Positions 43,177 through 51,649 of a DNA stretch of 64,000 nt are shown here, in pieces. The notes beneath the pieces were generated by a model. The model ran no database searches and had not been told where the DNA came from. It saw only the letters and a list, made by a program, of their open reading frames with translations. Position numbers and translations under genes: made by a program. Position 1 is the stretch's first letter. Each line of letters begins with the position of its first letter. The stretch is from the NCBI RefSeq assembly GCF_003259315.1, contig NZ_QLLT01000012.1, positions 62,001-126,000 of the forward strand, given 5' to 3'. This DNA is from Kitasatospora sp. SolWspMP-SS2h. Lineage in GTDB: Bacteria; Actinomycetota; Actinomycetes; Streptomycetales; Streptomycetaceae.

Positions 43177-44130
43177 GGGGACGATCGCGAGGCGGCCCGT
43201 GGTGGTGCCGGAGGCGACGTCGTGGACGGCGGTGGCGGCGGCGTCCAGCGGGAGGCGGGCGGAGACCAGCGGGCGGGGGGCCAGCGCGGTGAGCGCGGCG
43301 TGGCAGTCCCGGACGGCGGCGGGGTCCTCGGTGACGTAGCGGCCCCAGTGCAGGCCGAGCAGCGAGTAGTTCTTGACCAGGGCGTGGCCGAGGGCCGGGG
43401 CGGGGATCTCGCCGGAGGCGAAGCCGACCAGCACGATCCGGCCCTCGAAGGCGACGCACCGGGTGGAGCCGGTGAAGGCGGGGCCGCCGACCGGGTCGAA
43501 GACCACGTCCGCGCCGCGCCCGCCGGTGGCGTCCTTGACGGCGGCGACGAAGTCCCCGGCGCGGCGGTCGACGACCAGGTCGGCGCCCAGCTCGCTCGCC
43601 ACCGCGGCCTTCTCCGGGCCGCCGACCACGGCGATGACGAACGCCCCGGCGGCCTTGCCGAGTTGGACGGCGGCGCTGCCGACGCCGCCCGCCGCGGCGT
43701 GCACCAGCAGGGTCTCGCCGGGGGCCAGGCGGGCGCGGCGGTGCAGGGCGAACCAGGCGGTCTGGTAGGCGATGTGGAAGGCGGCGGCCTCGGCGTCGTC
43801 CAGGTGGCCGGGGGCGGGCAGCGCGGTGGCGGCGTTCATCAGGGCCTGCTCGGCGAACGCCCCGGCGGGCAGCTCGGCGGTGCCGATCAGGCGTTCGCCG
43901 GTGCGCGGGCCCTCGGCGACCTCGCCGCAGAGTTCCACGCCGGGGGTGAACGGCAGTGGCGGGCGGACCTGGTAGAGCCCGGCGGCCATCAGCGCGTCGG
44001 GGAAGTTGACGGCCGCGGCCCGGACCCTGACCAGGAGCTGGCCGGGGCCGGGGACGGGCGGGTCGGCGTCCTCGACCAGCTTCATCACGTCGCGGGGCGC
44101 GCCGAGTTCGGTGATCTGCCAGGCTCGCAT
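43174..44130 (-). CDS. NADPH:quinone oxidoreductase-like MDR protein
   Basis: A 318-residue zinc-free medium-chain dehydrogenase. It has a GroES-like N-terminal domain (VPGPGQLLVRVRAAAVNFPDALMAAGLY), the HAAAGGVGSAAVQLGKAAGA nucleotide motif (about residue 145) and no Cys/His zinc ligands. Likely reduces enones or quinones. It is the last gene of the TetR-controlled three-gene operon, with 1-bp overlap with the SDR before it (TGATG). Confidence 0.92.
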   Translation of the reverse strand: MRAWQITELGAPRDVMKLVEDADPPVPGPGQLLVRVRAAAVNFPDALMAAGLYQVRPPLPFTPGVELCGEVAEGPRTGERLIGTAELPAGAFAEQALMNAATALPAPGHLDDAEAAAFHIAYQTAWFALHRRARLAPGETLLVHAAAGGVGSAAVQLGKAAGAFVIAVVGGPEKAAVASELGADLVVDRRAGDFVAAVKDATGGRGADVVFDPVGGPAFTGSTRCVAFEGRIVLVGFASGEIPAPALGHALVKNYSLLGLHWGRYVTEDPAAVRDCHAALTALAPRPLVSARLPLDAAATAVHDVASGTTTGRLAIVP

Positions 44131-44984
44131 CAGTTCTCCCGGAGGGTCTCGATCTGCTGCTGGAGCCGGTTCATGCCGTGCAGCCAGCGGTCGGGGGTGG
44201 TGGCGCGGGCCGCGTAGTGGTCGGCGGTCTCCGGGTGCGGCAGGATCAGGAACTCCCCGGCCGCCATGCCGCGCAGGGCCGCCGCGGCGGCCTCGGCGGG
44301 TTCGATCGCGGTGGGTTCGAGCAGCACCTTCCCGTGGGTGCCGGTGCCGTCCAGCATCCGGGTGCGCACCCCCTGCGGGCAGAGCGCGTGCACCCGGACG
44401 CCGCGGTGCCGGTAGGTCGCGGACAGCCACTCGGCGTAGGCCAGCGCGCCGTGCTTGGTGACGGCGTACGGGGCGGAGCCGAGCATGGTGAGCAGTCCGG
44501 CGGCGGAGACGGTGGCCAGGAAGCGGCCGGTGCCGCGCTCCAGCCAGTCGGGCAGCAGCAGGCGGCTGGCCCGGACGTGGCCGAGCACGTTGACCTGCCA
44601 GGCCGTCTCCCAGGCGTCGGGGGTGGCGTCGGGGCCGCCGGTGGTGGCGACGCCCGCGTTGGCGCAGTACAGGTCGACGGCGCCGAGGTGGGCGCGGGCG
44701 GCGTCGACCAGGGCGGTGACGCCGTCCTCGCTCGCCGCGTCGCCGGGGACGGCGTGCCCGCCGGTCTCGGCGGCGACGGCGCGGGCGGCGTCGGCGTCGA
44801 GGTCGTTGACCACCACCCGGGCGCCGGCGGCGGCCAGCGCCCGGGCGAGGGCCGCGCCGATGCCGTGCCCGGCGCCGGTGACGACCGCGCCGACGCCCTC
44901 GAACTCCGCGCCGGGACCGGTCGCGGTGGCGTCGGTCGCAGCGGCACCGGTCGCGTCGGGGCCGGTCGCGTCGGGGCCGGTCAC
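44130..44984 (-). CDS. SDR-family oxidoreductase with a repetitive N-terminal tail
   Basis: A 284-residue classical SDR: VVTGAGHGIG, CANAG, catalytic Ser in TVSAAG and YAVTKHG (Tyr-x3-Lys). About 25 extra residues rich in Gly/Pro/Asp/Ala/Thr, in near-duplicate units, precede the fold. The GTG start overlaps the upstream SDR's stop (GTGA). The repetitive tail looks like a late expansion and is unlikely to be structured. Probably oxidises a hydroxyacyl intermediate in the operon's lipid pathway. Confidence 0.88.
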   Translation of the reverse strand: MTGPDATGPDATGAAATDATATGPGAEFEGVGAVVTGAGHGIGAALARALAAAGARVVVNDLDADAARAVAAETGGHAVPGDAASEDGVTALVDAARAHLGAVDLYCANAGVATTGGPDATPDAWETAWQVNVLGHVRASRLLLPDWLERGTGRFLATVSAAGLLTMLGSAPYAVTKHGALAYAEWLSATYRHRGVRVHALCPQGVRTRMLDGTGTHGKVLLEPTAIEPAEAAAAALRGMAAGEFLILPHPETADHYAARATTPDRWLHGMNRLQQQIETLREN

Positions 44985-45736
44985 AGCCCGCCGCCGAGGG
45001 TGACGCCGCCGTCGACCACCAGGGTCTGGCCGGTGATCCAGCCGGCGTCCTCGGAGAGCAGGAAGCAGACGGCGCCGGCCACGTCCTCGGGCAGGCCGAG
45101 GCGGCCGAGCGGGTAGGCGCGGGCGACCTTCTCCTCCCGGCCCTCGTAGAGCGCCTCGGCGAACTTGGTCTTGACCACGGCGGGGGCGACGGCGTTGATC
45201 CGGACGCCGGGGCCGAGTTCGGAGGCGAGTTCCATGGTGAGGCGGATCAGCGCGGCCTTGGAGACGCCGTACATGCCGATGCCGTTGGAGGCCCGGAGGC
45301 CGGCGATGGAGGCGACGTTGACGACCGCGCCGCCGTGCTCGGCCATCCAGGCGGCGTGGGCGCGGCGGGTCCAGGCCAGCGGGGCGAGCACGTTGACGGC
45401 GAGGATCTTGGCCGCGGCGGCGGGGTCGGTATCCAGGACCGGGCCGTAGACGGGGTTGATGCCGGTGTTGTTGACCAGCAGGTCGAGGCGGCCGTAGGTG
45501 TCCAGGACGGTGGCGACGGTCTCCTCCTGGTGCGCGGCGTCGTCGGACTTCCCGGCGACGGCGATCGCGTGCGCGGGCCCGCCGAGGGCCTGGACGGCCT
45601 CGTCCAGGGTCTCCTTGGTGCGGGCGGTGAGGCAGACCCTCGCCCCGCGCCGGACCAGTTCCCGCGCGACGCCGAACCCGATGCCCCGGCTCGCGCCGGT
45701 GACCACGGCCACCTTGCCCTCGAACGACACTGTCAT
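44981..45736 (-). CDS. SDR-family oxidoreductase (FabG-like)
   Basis: A 251-residue classical SDR with VVTGASRGIGFGV, NNTGIN, catalytic Ser in NVASIAG, Tyr-x3-Lys in YGVSKAAL and the C-terminal GWITGQTLVVDGG. It is the first gene of the operon read from promoter B at 45.8 kb and is adjacent to the divergent TetR gene. A 3-hydroxyacyl-CoA or related dehydrogenase role is likely. Confidence 0.93.
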   Translation of the reverse strand: MTVSFEGKVAVVTGASRGIGFGVARELVRRGARVCLTARTKETLDEAVQALGGPAHAIAVAGKSDDAAHQEETVATVLDTYGRLDLLVNNTGINPVYGPVLDTDPAAAAKILAVNVLAPLAWTRRAHAAWMAEHGGAVVNVASIAGLRASNGIGMYGVSKAALIRLTMELASELGPGVRINAVAPAVVKTKFAEALYEGREEKVARAYPLGRLGLPEDVAGAVCFLLSEDAGWITGQTLVVDGGVTLGGGL

Positions 45737-45781
45737 CGCCGTACCTCTCGGATCTGCGGGTGCTCCGGGCCCCCGCGTTGA

Positions 45782-45824
45782 CTAAGCGCTTGCTTAGCAT
45801 CTTGGCGGCGGGCGACACTGTCAA
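45782..45824 (-). promoter_or_regulatory. TetR-controlled promoter B
   Basis: On the minus strand, TTGACA (complement of 45819-45824), a 17-bp spacer and GATGCT (complement of 45796-45801) are overlapped by CTAAGCAAGCGCTTAG (complement of 45782-45797). Operator sequence, orientation and spacing duplicate promoter A at 40.8 kb. The divergent TetR ATG lies 48 bp from the -35 box, so the site may also govern its own regulator. Confidence 0.83.
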
Positions 45825-45871
45825 CAGCCCGACCCGCCGACCCGCGCCCGACCGTCTGGGAGGATGACCCC

Positions 45872-46498
45872 ATGACCGACCCAGCGACCGCCGCGCTCTG
45901 GCCCGGGGAGCGCACCGAGGCCGCCCGGCGGCTGCTGCTGGCCGCCGTGGACTCCTTCGCCCGCCGCGGCTACCACGCCACCACCACCCGGGACATCGCC
46001 ACCGCCGCCGGGATGAGCCCGGCCGCGCTGTACATCCACTACCCGTCGAAGGCGGCGCTGCTCGCCGAGATCTCCCGCACCGGCCACCGGGCCACCCTGG
46101 AGCTGGTGGAGCGGGCCGAGGCCGCCGGGTCCGACCCGGTGGAGCGGATGCGGGCGCTGGCGGAGTCCTTCACGGTCTGGCACGCCCGCGGCCACACCGT
46201 CGGCCGGATCGTCAACCACGAGCTGCACGCGCTGCCCGAGGAGGACTTCGCGGCCGTCGCCGAGCTACGCATCCGGATCGAGGAGGCGGTGCTGCGGATC
46301 ATCGCGGACGGGGTGGCGCGGGGCCTGTTCCGCGTCCCGGACCAGCGCACCGCGGCCCGCGCGGTCACCTCGCTGGGCATCGACGTCTCGCGCTGGTACA
46401 CCGAGCGCAGCAGCGAGTCCCCCGAGGAGCTGGGGCGGCGCTACGGGCTGCTGGTGCTGCGGATGCTGGGCGCGCCGGCCGACCGGATCGGCGACTGA
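45872..46498 (+). CDS. TetR-family regulator
   Basis: A 208-residue TetR protein with the N-terminal helix-turn-helix RGYHATTTRDIATAAGMSPAALYIHYPSKAALL and an all-helical ligand domain. It is divergent from the SDR operon and next to one copy of the shared operator, making it the natural regulator of both this operon and the kinase/dehydrogenase operon. The ligand is probably an acyl-CoA. ATG start with GGAGGA upstream. Confidence 0.93.
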   Translation: MTDPATAALWPGERTEAARRLLLAAVDSFARRGYHATTTRDIATAAGMSPAALYIHYPSKAALLAEISRTGHRATLELVERAEAAGSDPVERMRALAESFTVWHARGHTVGRIVNHELHALPEEDFAAVAELRIRIEEAVLRIIADGVARGLFRVPDQRTAARAVTSLGIDVSRWYTERSSESPEELGRRYGLLVLRMLGAPADRIGD

Positions 46499-46566
46499 GG
46501 CCGACCGGATCGCCGACCGGATCGGCGACCGGCCGCGCGCCACTGGACCTCCCACCCTCCTGGCGA

Positions 46567-46585
46567 TTAGGTTAGCCTTACCTAA
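46567..46585 (+). promoter_or_regulatory. Iron box (DmdR/IdeR type)
   Basis: TTAGGTTAGCCTTACCTAA, a 19-bp near-perfect inverted repeat matching the actinomycete iron-box consensus, lies 18 bp before the GTG of the HugZ-like gene. It implies repression by iron-loaded DmdR/IdeR. Confidence 0.88.
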
Positions 46586-46603
46586 TCGTCAAGGAGGCTC
46601 CCC

Positions 46604-47389
46604 GTGCTGCCCCAGCCCGACCGCCGCCCGTCCGCCCACGAACGCGCCCGCACCCTGCTGGAGTTCGCCTCCTCCGCCGTGCTGGACGTCCGCGGCGCCG
46701 ACCTCACCGCCCGTCCCGGCCTGCCCCCGCAGGTCGCCTGCGCGCTGCGGCCGGACGGATCGGTGGCCGTGCTGGTCGGCCGCGAGTCGGCCCTGCACCG
46801 GATCACCGCACTGGCCCGCGGCCCGCTCACCGCCGAACTCGACTGCGTGGACGTGGCCCCCGTCGCCCTCCCGCACCGCATCCGCGGCCGCCTCCAGGTC
46901 CAGGGCCTCCTCTCCCGCTCCCCCGGCGAGGACCCGGCCGCGCTGTTCCCCCGCCACGGGCACCGCGGCGAGGCCGGCGTGCTGCTCCGGCTGGAGCCCG
47001 ACCACCTGGCGCTGGACGACCTGTGGGGCTCCGAGTGCTGCCTCGACCCGGACGGGCTGGCCGCCGCCGAGCCCGACCCGGTGGCCGCCGAGGAGGCCTG
47101 CCTGCTCCAGCACCTGGCCGCCGCCCACACCGACCAGCTGCGCGAACTCGGCGCCCGCGCCCTGGACCGCCCCGACGGCCCGCCGGCCGGCTGGCACCCC
47201 GCCGACCGGCTGCGCGAGGTCCGCCCGGTCGCCCTGGACCGGCGCGGCCTGCGGGTGCGCCTGCTCGGCGCCGGCAGCGCCCTGGACGCCCGCTTCGAGT
47301 TCCACCGCCCCGTCGCCCACCCGGAGGAGCTGCCGGAGGCGATGCACCGCCTGTTCGCCCCGGTCCTGCACGGCGGCCGGGGCGACTGA
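46604..47389 (+). CDS. DUF2470 / HugZ-like heme- or iron-associated protein
   Basis: A 261-residue protein with a split-barrel (PNPOx-like) N-terminal part and a C-terminal DUF2470 domain beginning about HLAAAHTDQLRELGARAL. The order is that of HugZ-type heme-binding and heme-degrading proteins and iron-regulated homologues. The iron box upstream supports a role in iron or heme acquisition under starvation. GTG with AAGGAGG 6 bp upstream. No siderophore genes are adjacent. Confidence 0.85.
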   Translation: MLPQPDRRPSAHERARTLLEFASSAVLDVRGADLTARPGLPPQVACALRPDGSVAVLVGRESALHRITALARGPLTAELDCVDVAPVALPHRIRGRLQVQGLLSRSPGEDPAALFPRHGHRGEAGVLLRLEPDHLALDDLWGSECCLDPDGLAAAEPDPVAAEEACLLQHLAAAHTDQLRELGARALDRPDGPPAGWHPADRLREVRPVALDRRGLRVRLLGAGSALDARFEFHRPVAHPEELPEAMHRLFAPVLHGGRGD

Positions 47390-47422
47390 CGCCCGGGGCC
47401 CGGAGCGGCCCTCCCCCGGGCC

Positions 47423-48205
47423 CTAGCCGGGGCCGAGGACCGAGAAGTGCCCGCCCTCGGCGTCCGCCAGCCGGGCCACCCGGCCGTACGGGGAGTCGGC
47501 CGGGCCGTCCAGCACCCGGCCGCCGAGGTCGACGGCCCGGCGGGCGGCGGCGTCGGTGTCGGCGACCGAGAAGAACACCTCCCAGTGCGGGGAGAGGTCC
47601 CGCGCGGCGCGCAGCGCGGCGACGCTGCGGCCCTCGGAGCGCAGCACCACCCGCTCGTGCTCGTAGCGGACCTCGAAGTGCGCCGGGTCGCGGTCGTCCC
47701 AGCGGAACACCTCGCCGTAGAACAGCGCGGCGGCGAACGGGTCGGCGGTGCGCAGCTCGATCCAGGCGGGGGCGCCGGGCCGGGCCGTCCAGGGGGTGTC
47801 GCCGGGCCGGGGGTCGGCGGGTTCGCCCTCCCAGATGCCGAAGGTCGCGCCGAACGGGTCGGCGGCCAGCGCGACCCGGCCCGCGTCGAAGGCGAGCGGG
47901 CCGACCGCGAGGGTGCCGCCGCGCTCGCGGACGCCGTCGGCGGCCCGGTCGGCGCTCTCGATGCCGAAGTAGGTGGTCCAGGCGACCGGGCGCTCCCAGT
48001 CGGTGCTGAGCGCGCTCAGCCCGGCGACCTCGACGCCGTCGGCCAGCGCGCGCAGGTAGCTGCCCCAGCGGTCCGGCCCGGAGGTGAACTCCCAGCCCAG
48101 CAGCGGCCCGTAGAAGTCCCGCGCGGCCGGCAGGTCCCGGACCGTCAGGCCGACCCAGCACGGCACCGCGGGCACGCAGCGCACCGTGGCCGTTCGCTCC
48201 ACCAT
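47423..48205 (-). CDS. Two-domain VOC (glyoxalase-like) protein
   Basis: A 260-residue protein with two tandem VOC domains (starts about residues 16 and 143): PCWVGLTVRDLPAARDFYGPLLGWEF and AWIELRTADPFAAALFYGEVFRW. It resembles the CFP30/hydroxylase-labelled Streptomyces proteins of unknown function. ATG with GGGAG 8 bp upstream, divergent from the ferredoxin-reductase-like gene. Confidence 0.88.
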   Translation of the reverse strand: MVERTATVRCVPAVPCWVGLTVRDLPAARDFYGPLLGWEFTSGPDRWGSYLRALADGVEVAGLSALSTDWERPVAWTTYFGIESADRAADGVRERGGTLAVGPLAFDAGRVALAADPFGATFGIWEGEPADPRPGDTPWTARPGAPAWIELRTADPFAAALFYGEVFRWDDRDPAHFEVRYEHERVVLRSEGRSVAALRAARDLSPHWEVFFSVADTDAAARRAVDLGGRVLDGPADSPYGRVARLADAEGGHFSVLGPG

Positions 48206-48414
48206 CCCGCGGGCTCCCTTCGCCGCTCCGCCGGCCGGACGGCCGGACCCGCCCAGCCTAGGCCGACGGCCCCGCCGGATCGTGGTCCGCCTCGCGGGCG
48301 AATCCCGGCCGCCGCACCGGGCCGACCGGCGCGGGTCCCCCGGTCGGACGCGTGCCGGTGCCAAGGTCGGGCAGGACGGGGGCACGGGAACACCACTGCG
48401 GGAAGGACGTGGAC

Positions 48415-49620
48415 ATGGACACCGGGATCGTGATCGTCGGGGCGGGCCTGGCCGGGGCGAAGGCCGCCGAGGCGCTGCGCGCGGAGGGCTACCAGGGGCC
48501 GGTCACCCTGGTCGGCGACGAGTCCGAGCGGCCGTACGAGCGGCCGCCGCTGTCCAAGGGGTACCTGCTCGGCAAGGAGGAGAAGGAGAAGGCCTACGTC
48601 CACCCCGCCGACTGGTACGAGCGGCACGGGGTGACGCTGCGGCTGGGCACCGCGGCCACCGGCATCGACACGGCCGGGCACACCGTCACCCTGGAGGGCG
48701 GCGAGCGGCTGCCGTTCTCCAAGCTGCTGCTGGCCACCGGTTCGGCCCCGCGCACGCTGCCGGTGCCGGGCGGCGACGGGGACTTCGTGCGGACGCTGCG
48801 CCGGATCGGCGACAGCGAGGGACTGAAGGCCGTGTTCCGCCCCGGGGCGCGGGTGGTGGTGGTCGGCGCGGGCTGGATCGGCCTGGAGGCCGCCGCCGCG
48901 GCCCGCACCGCCGGGGCCGAGGTCACCGTGCTGGAGGCCGCCGAACTGCCGCTGCTGCGGGTGCTGGGCCGGGAGGCCGCACAGGTCTTCGCCGACCTGC
49001 ACCGGGCGCACGGCGTCGACCTGCGCCTCGGCGTCGAGGTCGCGGAGCTGCGCGCGGACGGCGTCCGGCTCGGCGACGGCGGCACCGTCCCGACGGACGT
49101 GCTGCTGGTCGGCGTCGGCATCAGCCCGAACACGGCACTGGCCGGGAACGCCGGGCTGACCGTCGACGACGGCGTCCGCACCGACCAGCACCTGGCCACC
49201 TCGCACCCCGACGTGTTCGCGGCGGGCGACGTGGCCAACGCCTTCCACCCGCTGTTCGGCCGGCCGATCCGGGTCGAGCACTGGGCGAACGCGCTCCACC
49301 AGCCCGCGGTGGCCGCCGCCTCGATGCTCGGCAAGTCCGCGGTGTACGACCGCGTCCCGTACTTCTTCACCGACCAGTACGACCTGGGCATGGAGTACAC
49401 CGGCTACGCGGAGCCCGGCGGCTACGACCGGGTGGTGTTCCGGGGCGACGTGGCCGGGCGGGAGTTCATCGCGTTCTGGCTCTCCGGCGGGAAGGTGCTG
49501 GCGGGCATGAACGTCAACGTCTGGGACGTCACCGACCCGATCCGCGAACTGGTCCGCTCCGGGCGGCCGGTGGACCCGGAGCGGCTGGCCGACCCGGCGG
49601 TGCCGCTGGCCGAACTCTGA
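48415..49620 (+). CDS. Ferredoxin-reductase-type FAD/NAD oxidoreductase
   Basis: A 401-residue two-dinucleotide-domain flavoprotein: FAD motif IVIVGAGLAGAKAAEALR, NAD motif VVVVGAGWIGLEAAAAAR (about residue 145), the FAD-closing DVFAAGDVANAFHP, and a C-terminal Reductase_C domain. Members reduce ferredoxins for P450s or dioxygenases. No ferredoxin or P450 is adjacent, so partners are unknown. The ATG at 48415 was chosen (GGAAGGA 7 bp upstream) over an upstream in-frame start. Confidence 0.92.
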   Translation: MDTGIVIVGAGLAGAKAAEALRAEGYQGPVTLVGDESERPYERPPLSKGYLLGKEEKEKAYVHPADWYERHGVTLRLGTAATGIDTAGHTVTLEGGERLPFSKLLLATGSAPRTLPVPGGDGDFVRTLRRIGDSEGLKAVFRPGARVVVVGAGWIGLEAAAAARTAGAEVTVLEAAELPLLRVLGREAAQVFADLHRAHGVDLRLGVEVAELRADGVRLGDGGTVPTDVLLVGVGISPNTALAGNAGLTVDDGVRTDQHLATSHPDVFAAGDVANAFHPLFGRPIRVEHWANALHQPAVAAASMLGKSAVYDRVPYFFTDQYDLGMEYTGYAEPGGYDRVVFRGDVAGREFIAFWLSGGKVLAGMNVNVWDVTDPIRELVRSGRPVDPERLADPAVPLAEL

Positions 49621-49697
49621 CCCGGCCGGGCCGTCACCGGGGGTCCGGGGCCCGCCTCGGTTCGCCCACCTCGCGCCGTCGCACGCCGCACGCCGCC

Positions 49698-49985
49698 TCA
49701 GGTCACCTCGCGCCACATCAGCGGGGCCATCGGGTCGGCGGTCGGCCGGCTGACCTCCTCGTGCGCCTTGGTGAGCAGCTGCATGGCGAGGTCGTTGAGC
49801 GCGCGGGCCCCGGCGACCTCCTCGCCGACACGCAGCTGCAGGCTGTCGTCGTGGTGCCGGGTGGAGAAGCCGTGCCCGCGCAGCTCGGTGCCGTCGGAGA
49901 GGCGGACCAGCGCGGCCGCCTTGGTGCGGTCGCCGTCCTCCTGGAACTCCATCTCGATGTGCCATCCGACCAGGGTCCTCATCAT
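49698..49985 (-). CDS. DUF1876 (dsRBD-like fold) protein
   Basis: A 95-residue protein: MMRTLVGWHIEMEF..., KAAALVRLSDGTELRGHGFSTRH and VGEEVAGARALNDLAMQLLTKAHEE, a textbook DUF1876 sequence common in Streptomyces. The family has a dsRBD-like fold but no proven RNA binding. The start is set at the first of two ATGs, 8 bp after GGGAGG. Confidence 0.9.
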   Translation of the reverse strand: MMRTLVGWHIEMEFQEDGDRTKAAALVRLSDGTELRGHGFSTRHHDDSLQLRVGEEVAGARALNDLAMQLLTKAHEEVSRPTADPMAPLMWREVT

Positions 49986-50076
49986 GGCCGCCACCTCCCG
50001 GGTGGGTACGGGGTGTTCGAACCGGTCCGGTCCTTCCAGGGTGCGCCGGGCGGACCGGACCGGCCAGGGGAGCCCG

Positions 50077-50241
50077 TCACGGCAGGGGTTCCACGGGGGC
50101 CGGGCCGTCCGGCGCCTCGGGCGCGCACTCCTCGCGGCCGGTGTCGGTGTGCACCACGCGCACCGGGTGGCCGGGGTCGTCGGGGTGGATGATCTGCTGC
50201 GGTCGGCCGCAGCGCGGGCAGAGCAGGGGAATCCGGTTCAT
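50077..50241 (-). CDS. 54-residue CxxC protein
   Basis: Reading the minus strand gives MNRIPLLCPRCGRPQQIIHP followed by 34 more residues to TGA. An N-terminal CPRCG knuckle and one later Cys suggest a half zinc ribbon. The ribosome site is weak. It lies in the gap between DUF1876 and thioredoxin, where codon usage and lack of stops support a small real gene; function unknown. Confidence 0.55.
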   Translation of the reverse strand: MNRIPLLCPRCGRPQQIIHPDDPGHPVRVVHTDTGREECAPEAPDGPAPVEPLP

Positions 50242-50435
50242 CGCCACTGTCCACGCGCCCCGCGGCGGGCAGCTCCCCGGGCCCGCGTGGCCTCCTCACC
50301 TCCAGTGTGCCGCCGCACCGCCCCCGACCCTCAAGTCCGGGGCGCCCGGTGTCGATAACCGTGACGGGGGTGCGGCCCGGGCGCCAGCGCCGCACCCCCT
50401 CCCCTCCCCTCCGGGCTCCCCCCTCCCCGGCGCTC

Positions 50436-50461
50436 GGAATAGTTCCGCAGGCAGCGGAGTT
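50436..50461 (+). promoter_or_regulatory. Sigma-R-type promoter of thioredoxin
   Basis: GGAAT (50436-50440), an 18-bp spacer and GTT (50459-50461) reproduce exactly the SigR consensus GGAAT-N18-GTT, 57 bp before the trx ATG. SigR controls thiol-oxidative-stress genes including thioredoxins in Streptomyces. Confidence 0.8.
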
Positions 50462-50518
50462 GTGCGGGGCGACGGACCCGATCGGCGGGGCCAGGACGGC
50501 GAGAGGCAGGTGGCGACG

Positions 50519-50899
50519 ATGAGCACGGTGGAATTGACCAAGGACAACTTCGACGAGGTGGTCCAGGGCGAGGACGGCAAGGCGTTCGTCCTGATCGATT
50601 TCTGGGCGGCCTGGTGCGGCCCGTGCCGCCAGTTCGCACCGGTCTTCGAGCGGGCGTCGGACAAGCACGCGGACCTCACCTTCGCGAAGGTCGACACCGA
50701 GGCCCAGCAGGAGCTCGCCGCGGCGTTCGACATCCGGTCGATTCCGACCCTGGCGATCATCCGCGAGGGCGTCCTGGTCTTCGCCCAGCCCGGCGCGCTC
50801 CCCGAAGCCGCCCTGGAGGACCTGATCGGCCAGGCCCGGAAGCTCGACATGGCCGAGGTCCACGCCGGCGTCGCGGCCCAGAAGGCCGACCAGAACTGA
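50519..50899 (+). CDS. trxA: Thioredoxin
   Basis: A 126-residue thioredoxin with the redox motif WCGPC (Cys33/Cys36), VLIDFWAAWCGPCRQFAPVFE and cis-Pro in IRSIPTLAIIREG. The C-terminus is extended by about 15 residues. It reduces cytoplasmic disulfides with thioredoxin reductase (not in this window). The sigma-R promoter upstream indicates induction by disulfide stress. Confidence 0.95.
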   Translation: MSTVELTKDNFDEVVQGEDGKAFVLIDFWAAWCGPCRQFAPVFERASDKHADLTFAKVDTEAQQELAAAFDIRSIPTLAIIREGVLVFAQPGALPEAALEDLIGQARKLDMAEVHAGVAAQKADQN

Positions 50900-50942
50900 C
50901 CGTCCCCGCACGGTAGTTCCCCCGCACCACCGAAGTCCCGCA

Positions 50943-50981
50943 CAGGGGCCCCCGGAGCACCCGCGCCTCCGGAGGCCCCTG
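50943..50981. terminator. Bidirectional hairpin terminator
   Basis: A 15-bp stem with one mismatch (50943-50957 with 50967-50981) between the convergent thioredoxin and MarR genes. Confidence 0.7.
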
Positions 50982-51027
50982 CGGTGCGTCCGGGCCCGGT
51001 ACCGGCCCAGGGCCAGGAAATCCGGGC

Positions 51028-51492
51028 TCAGGAGTCGGCGGCGCGTAGGCGGTCGCCGACGGTGTGGAGGATGTCGGCCAGGGCGGTGAGCTGGTCGGGG
51101 GTGAGGACGTCGATGAGGGCTTCGCGGACGGCGGCGACGTGGCCCGGGGCGGCGGCTCGCAGGGCGGTCCAGCCCTGGTCAGTGATTTCGGCGAAGACGC
51201 CGCGGACGTCGCTGGGACAGGAGCGGCGGCCGACCAGTCCGGCCTTCTCCAGCTGGGTGACCTGGTAGGTGAGGCCGCTCTTGGAGGTGACCAGGCGGTC
51301 GGCCAGGTCGGTCATCCGGAGCGAGCCGCCGGGGGCGGCGGAGAGCTGCACCAGGATCTCGTACTGGGTGTGGGAGAGCCCCGCGTCCTCCTTGAGCTGG
51401 CGCTCCAGTCGGCGGGCGACCAGGTTGGTGGCGGCGACGAACCCGCGCCAGGCGGCCATCTCGGTCTCGTTGAGCCAGCGGGGATCGTCCAT
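51028..51492 (-). CDS. MarR-family regulator
   Basis: A 154-residue MarR protein: winged helix with LSHTQYEILVQLSAAPGGSLRMTDLADRLVTSKSGLTYQVTQLEKAGLV and the wing RRSCPSDVRGVFAEIT. It is divergent from the LigB dioxygenase, with two palindromes in the shared promoter, so it likely represses both. The ATG at 51492 begins the usual MarR N-terminus; an upstream in-frame extension is unsupported. Confidence 0.93.
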   Translation of the reverse strand: MDDPRWLNETEMAAWRGFVAATNLVARRLERQLKEDAGLSHTQYEILVQLSAAPGGSLRMTDLADRLVTSKSGLTYQVTQLEKAGLVGRRSCPSDVRGVFAEITDQGWTALRAAAPGHVAAVREALIDVLTPDQLTALADILHTVGDRLRAADS

Positions 51493-51513
51493 GCCCCGCA
51501 GTCTACTCCGGTT

Positions 51514-51566
51514 GTTCAAATTCGAACTCAGGTGTACCTTCGGGAGCGCAAGGTTCAAATTTGAAC
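51514..51566. promoter_or_regulatory. Two MarR operators
   Basis: GTTCAAATTCGAAC (51514-51527) and the perfect palindrome GTTCAAATTTGAAC (51553-51566), centres 39 bp apart, lie in the MarR/LigB divergent promoter. They are strikingly AT-rich for this genome. Confidence 0.85.
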
Positions 51567-51649
51567 TACACGGTGCGGAACCACCCGGTTCCGCACCGCA
51601 CCGCCGACAGCGAACGGCAGCGCGGCCCCGGCAGCAGGAGGACGGACCC

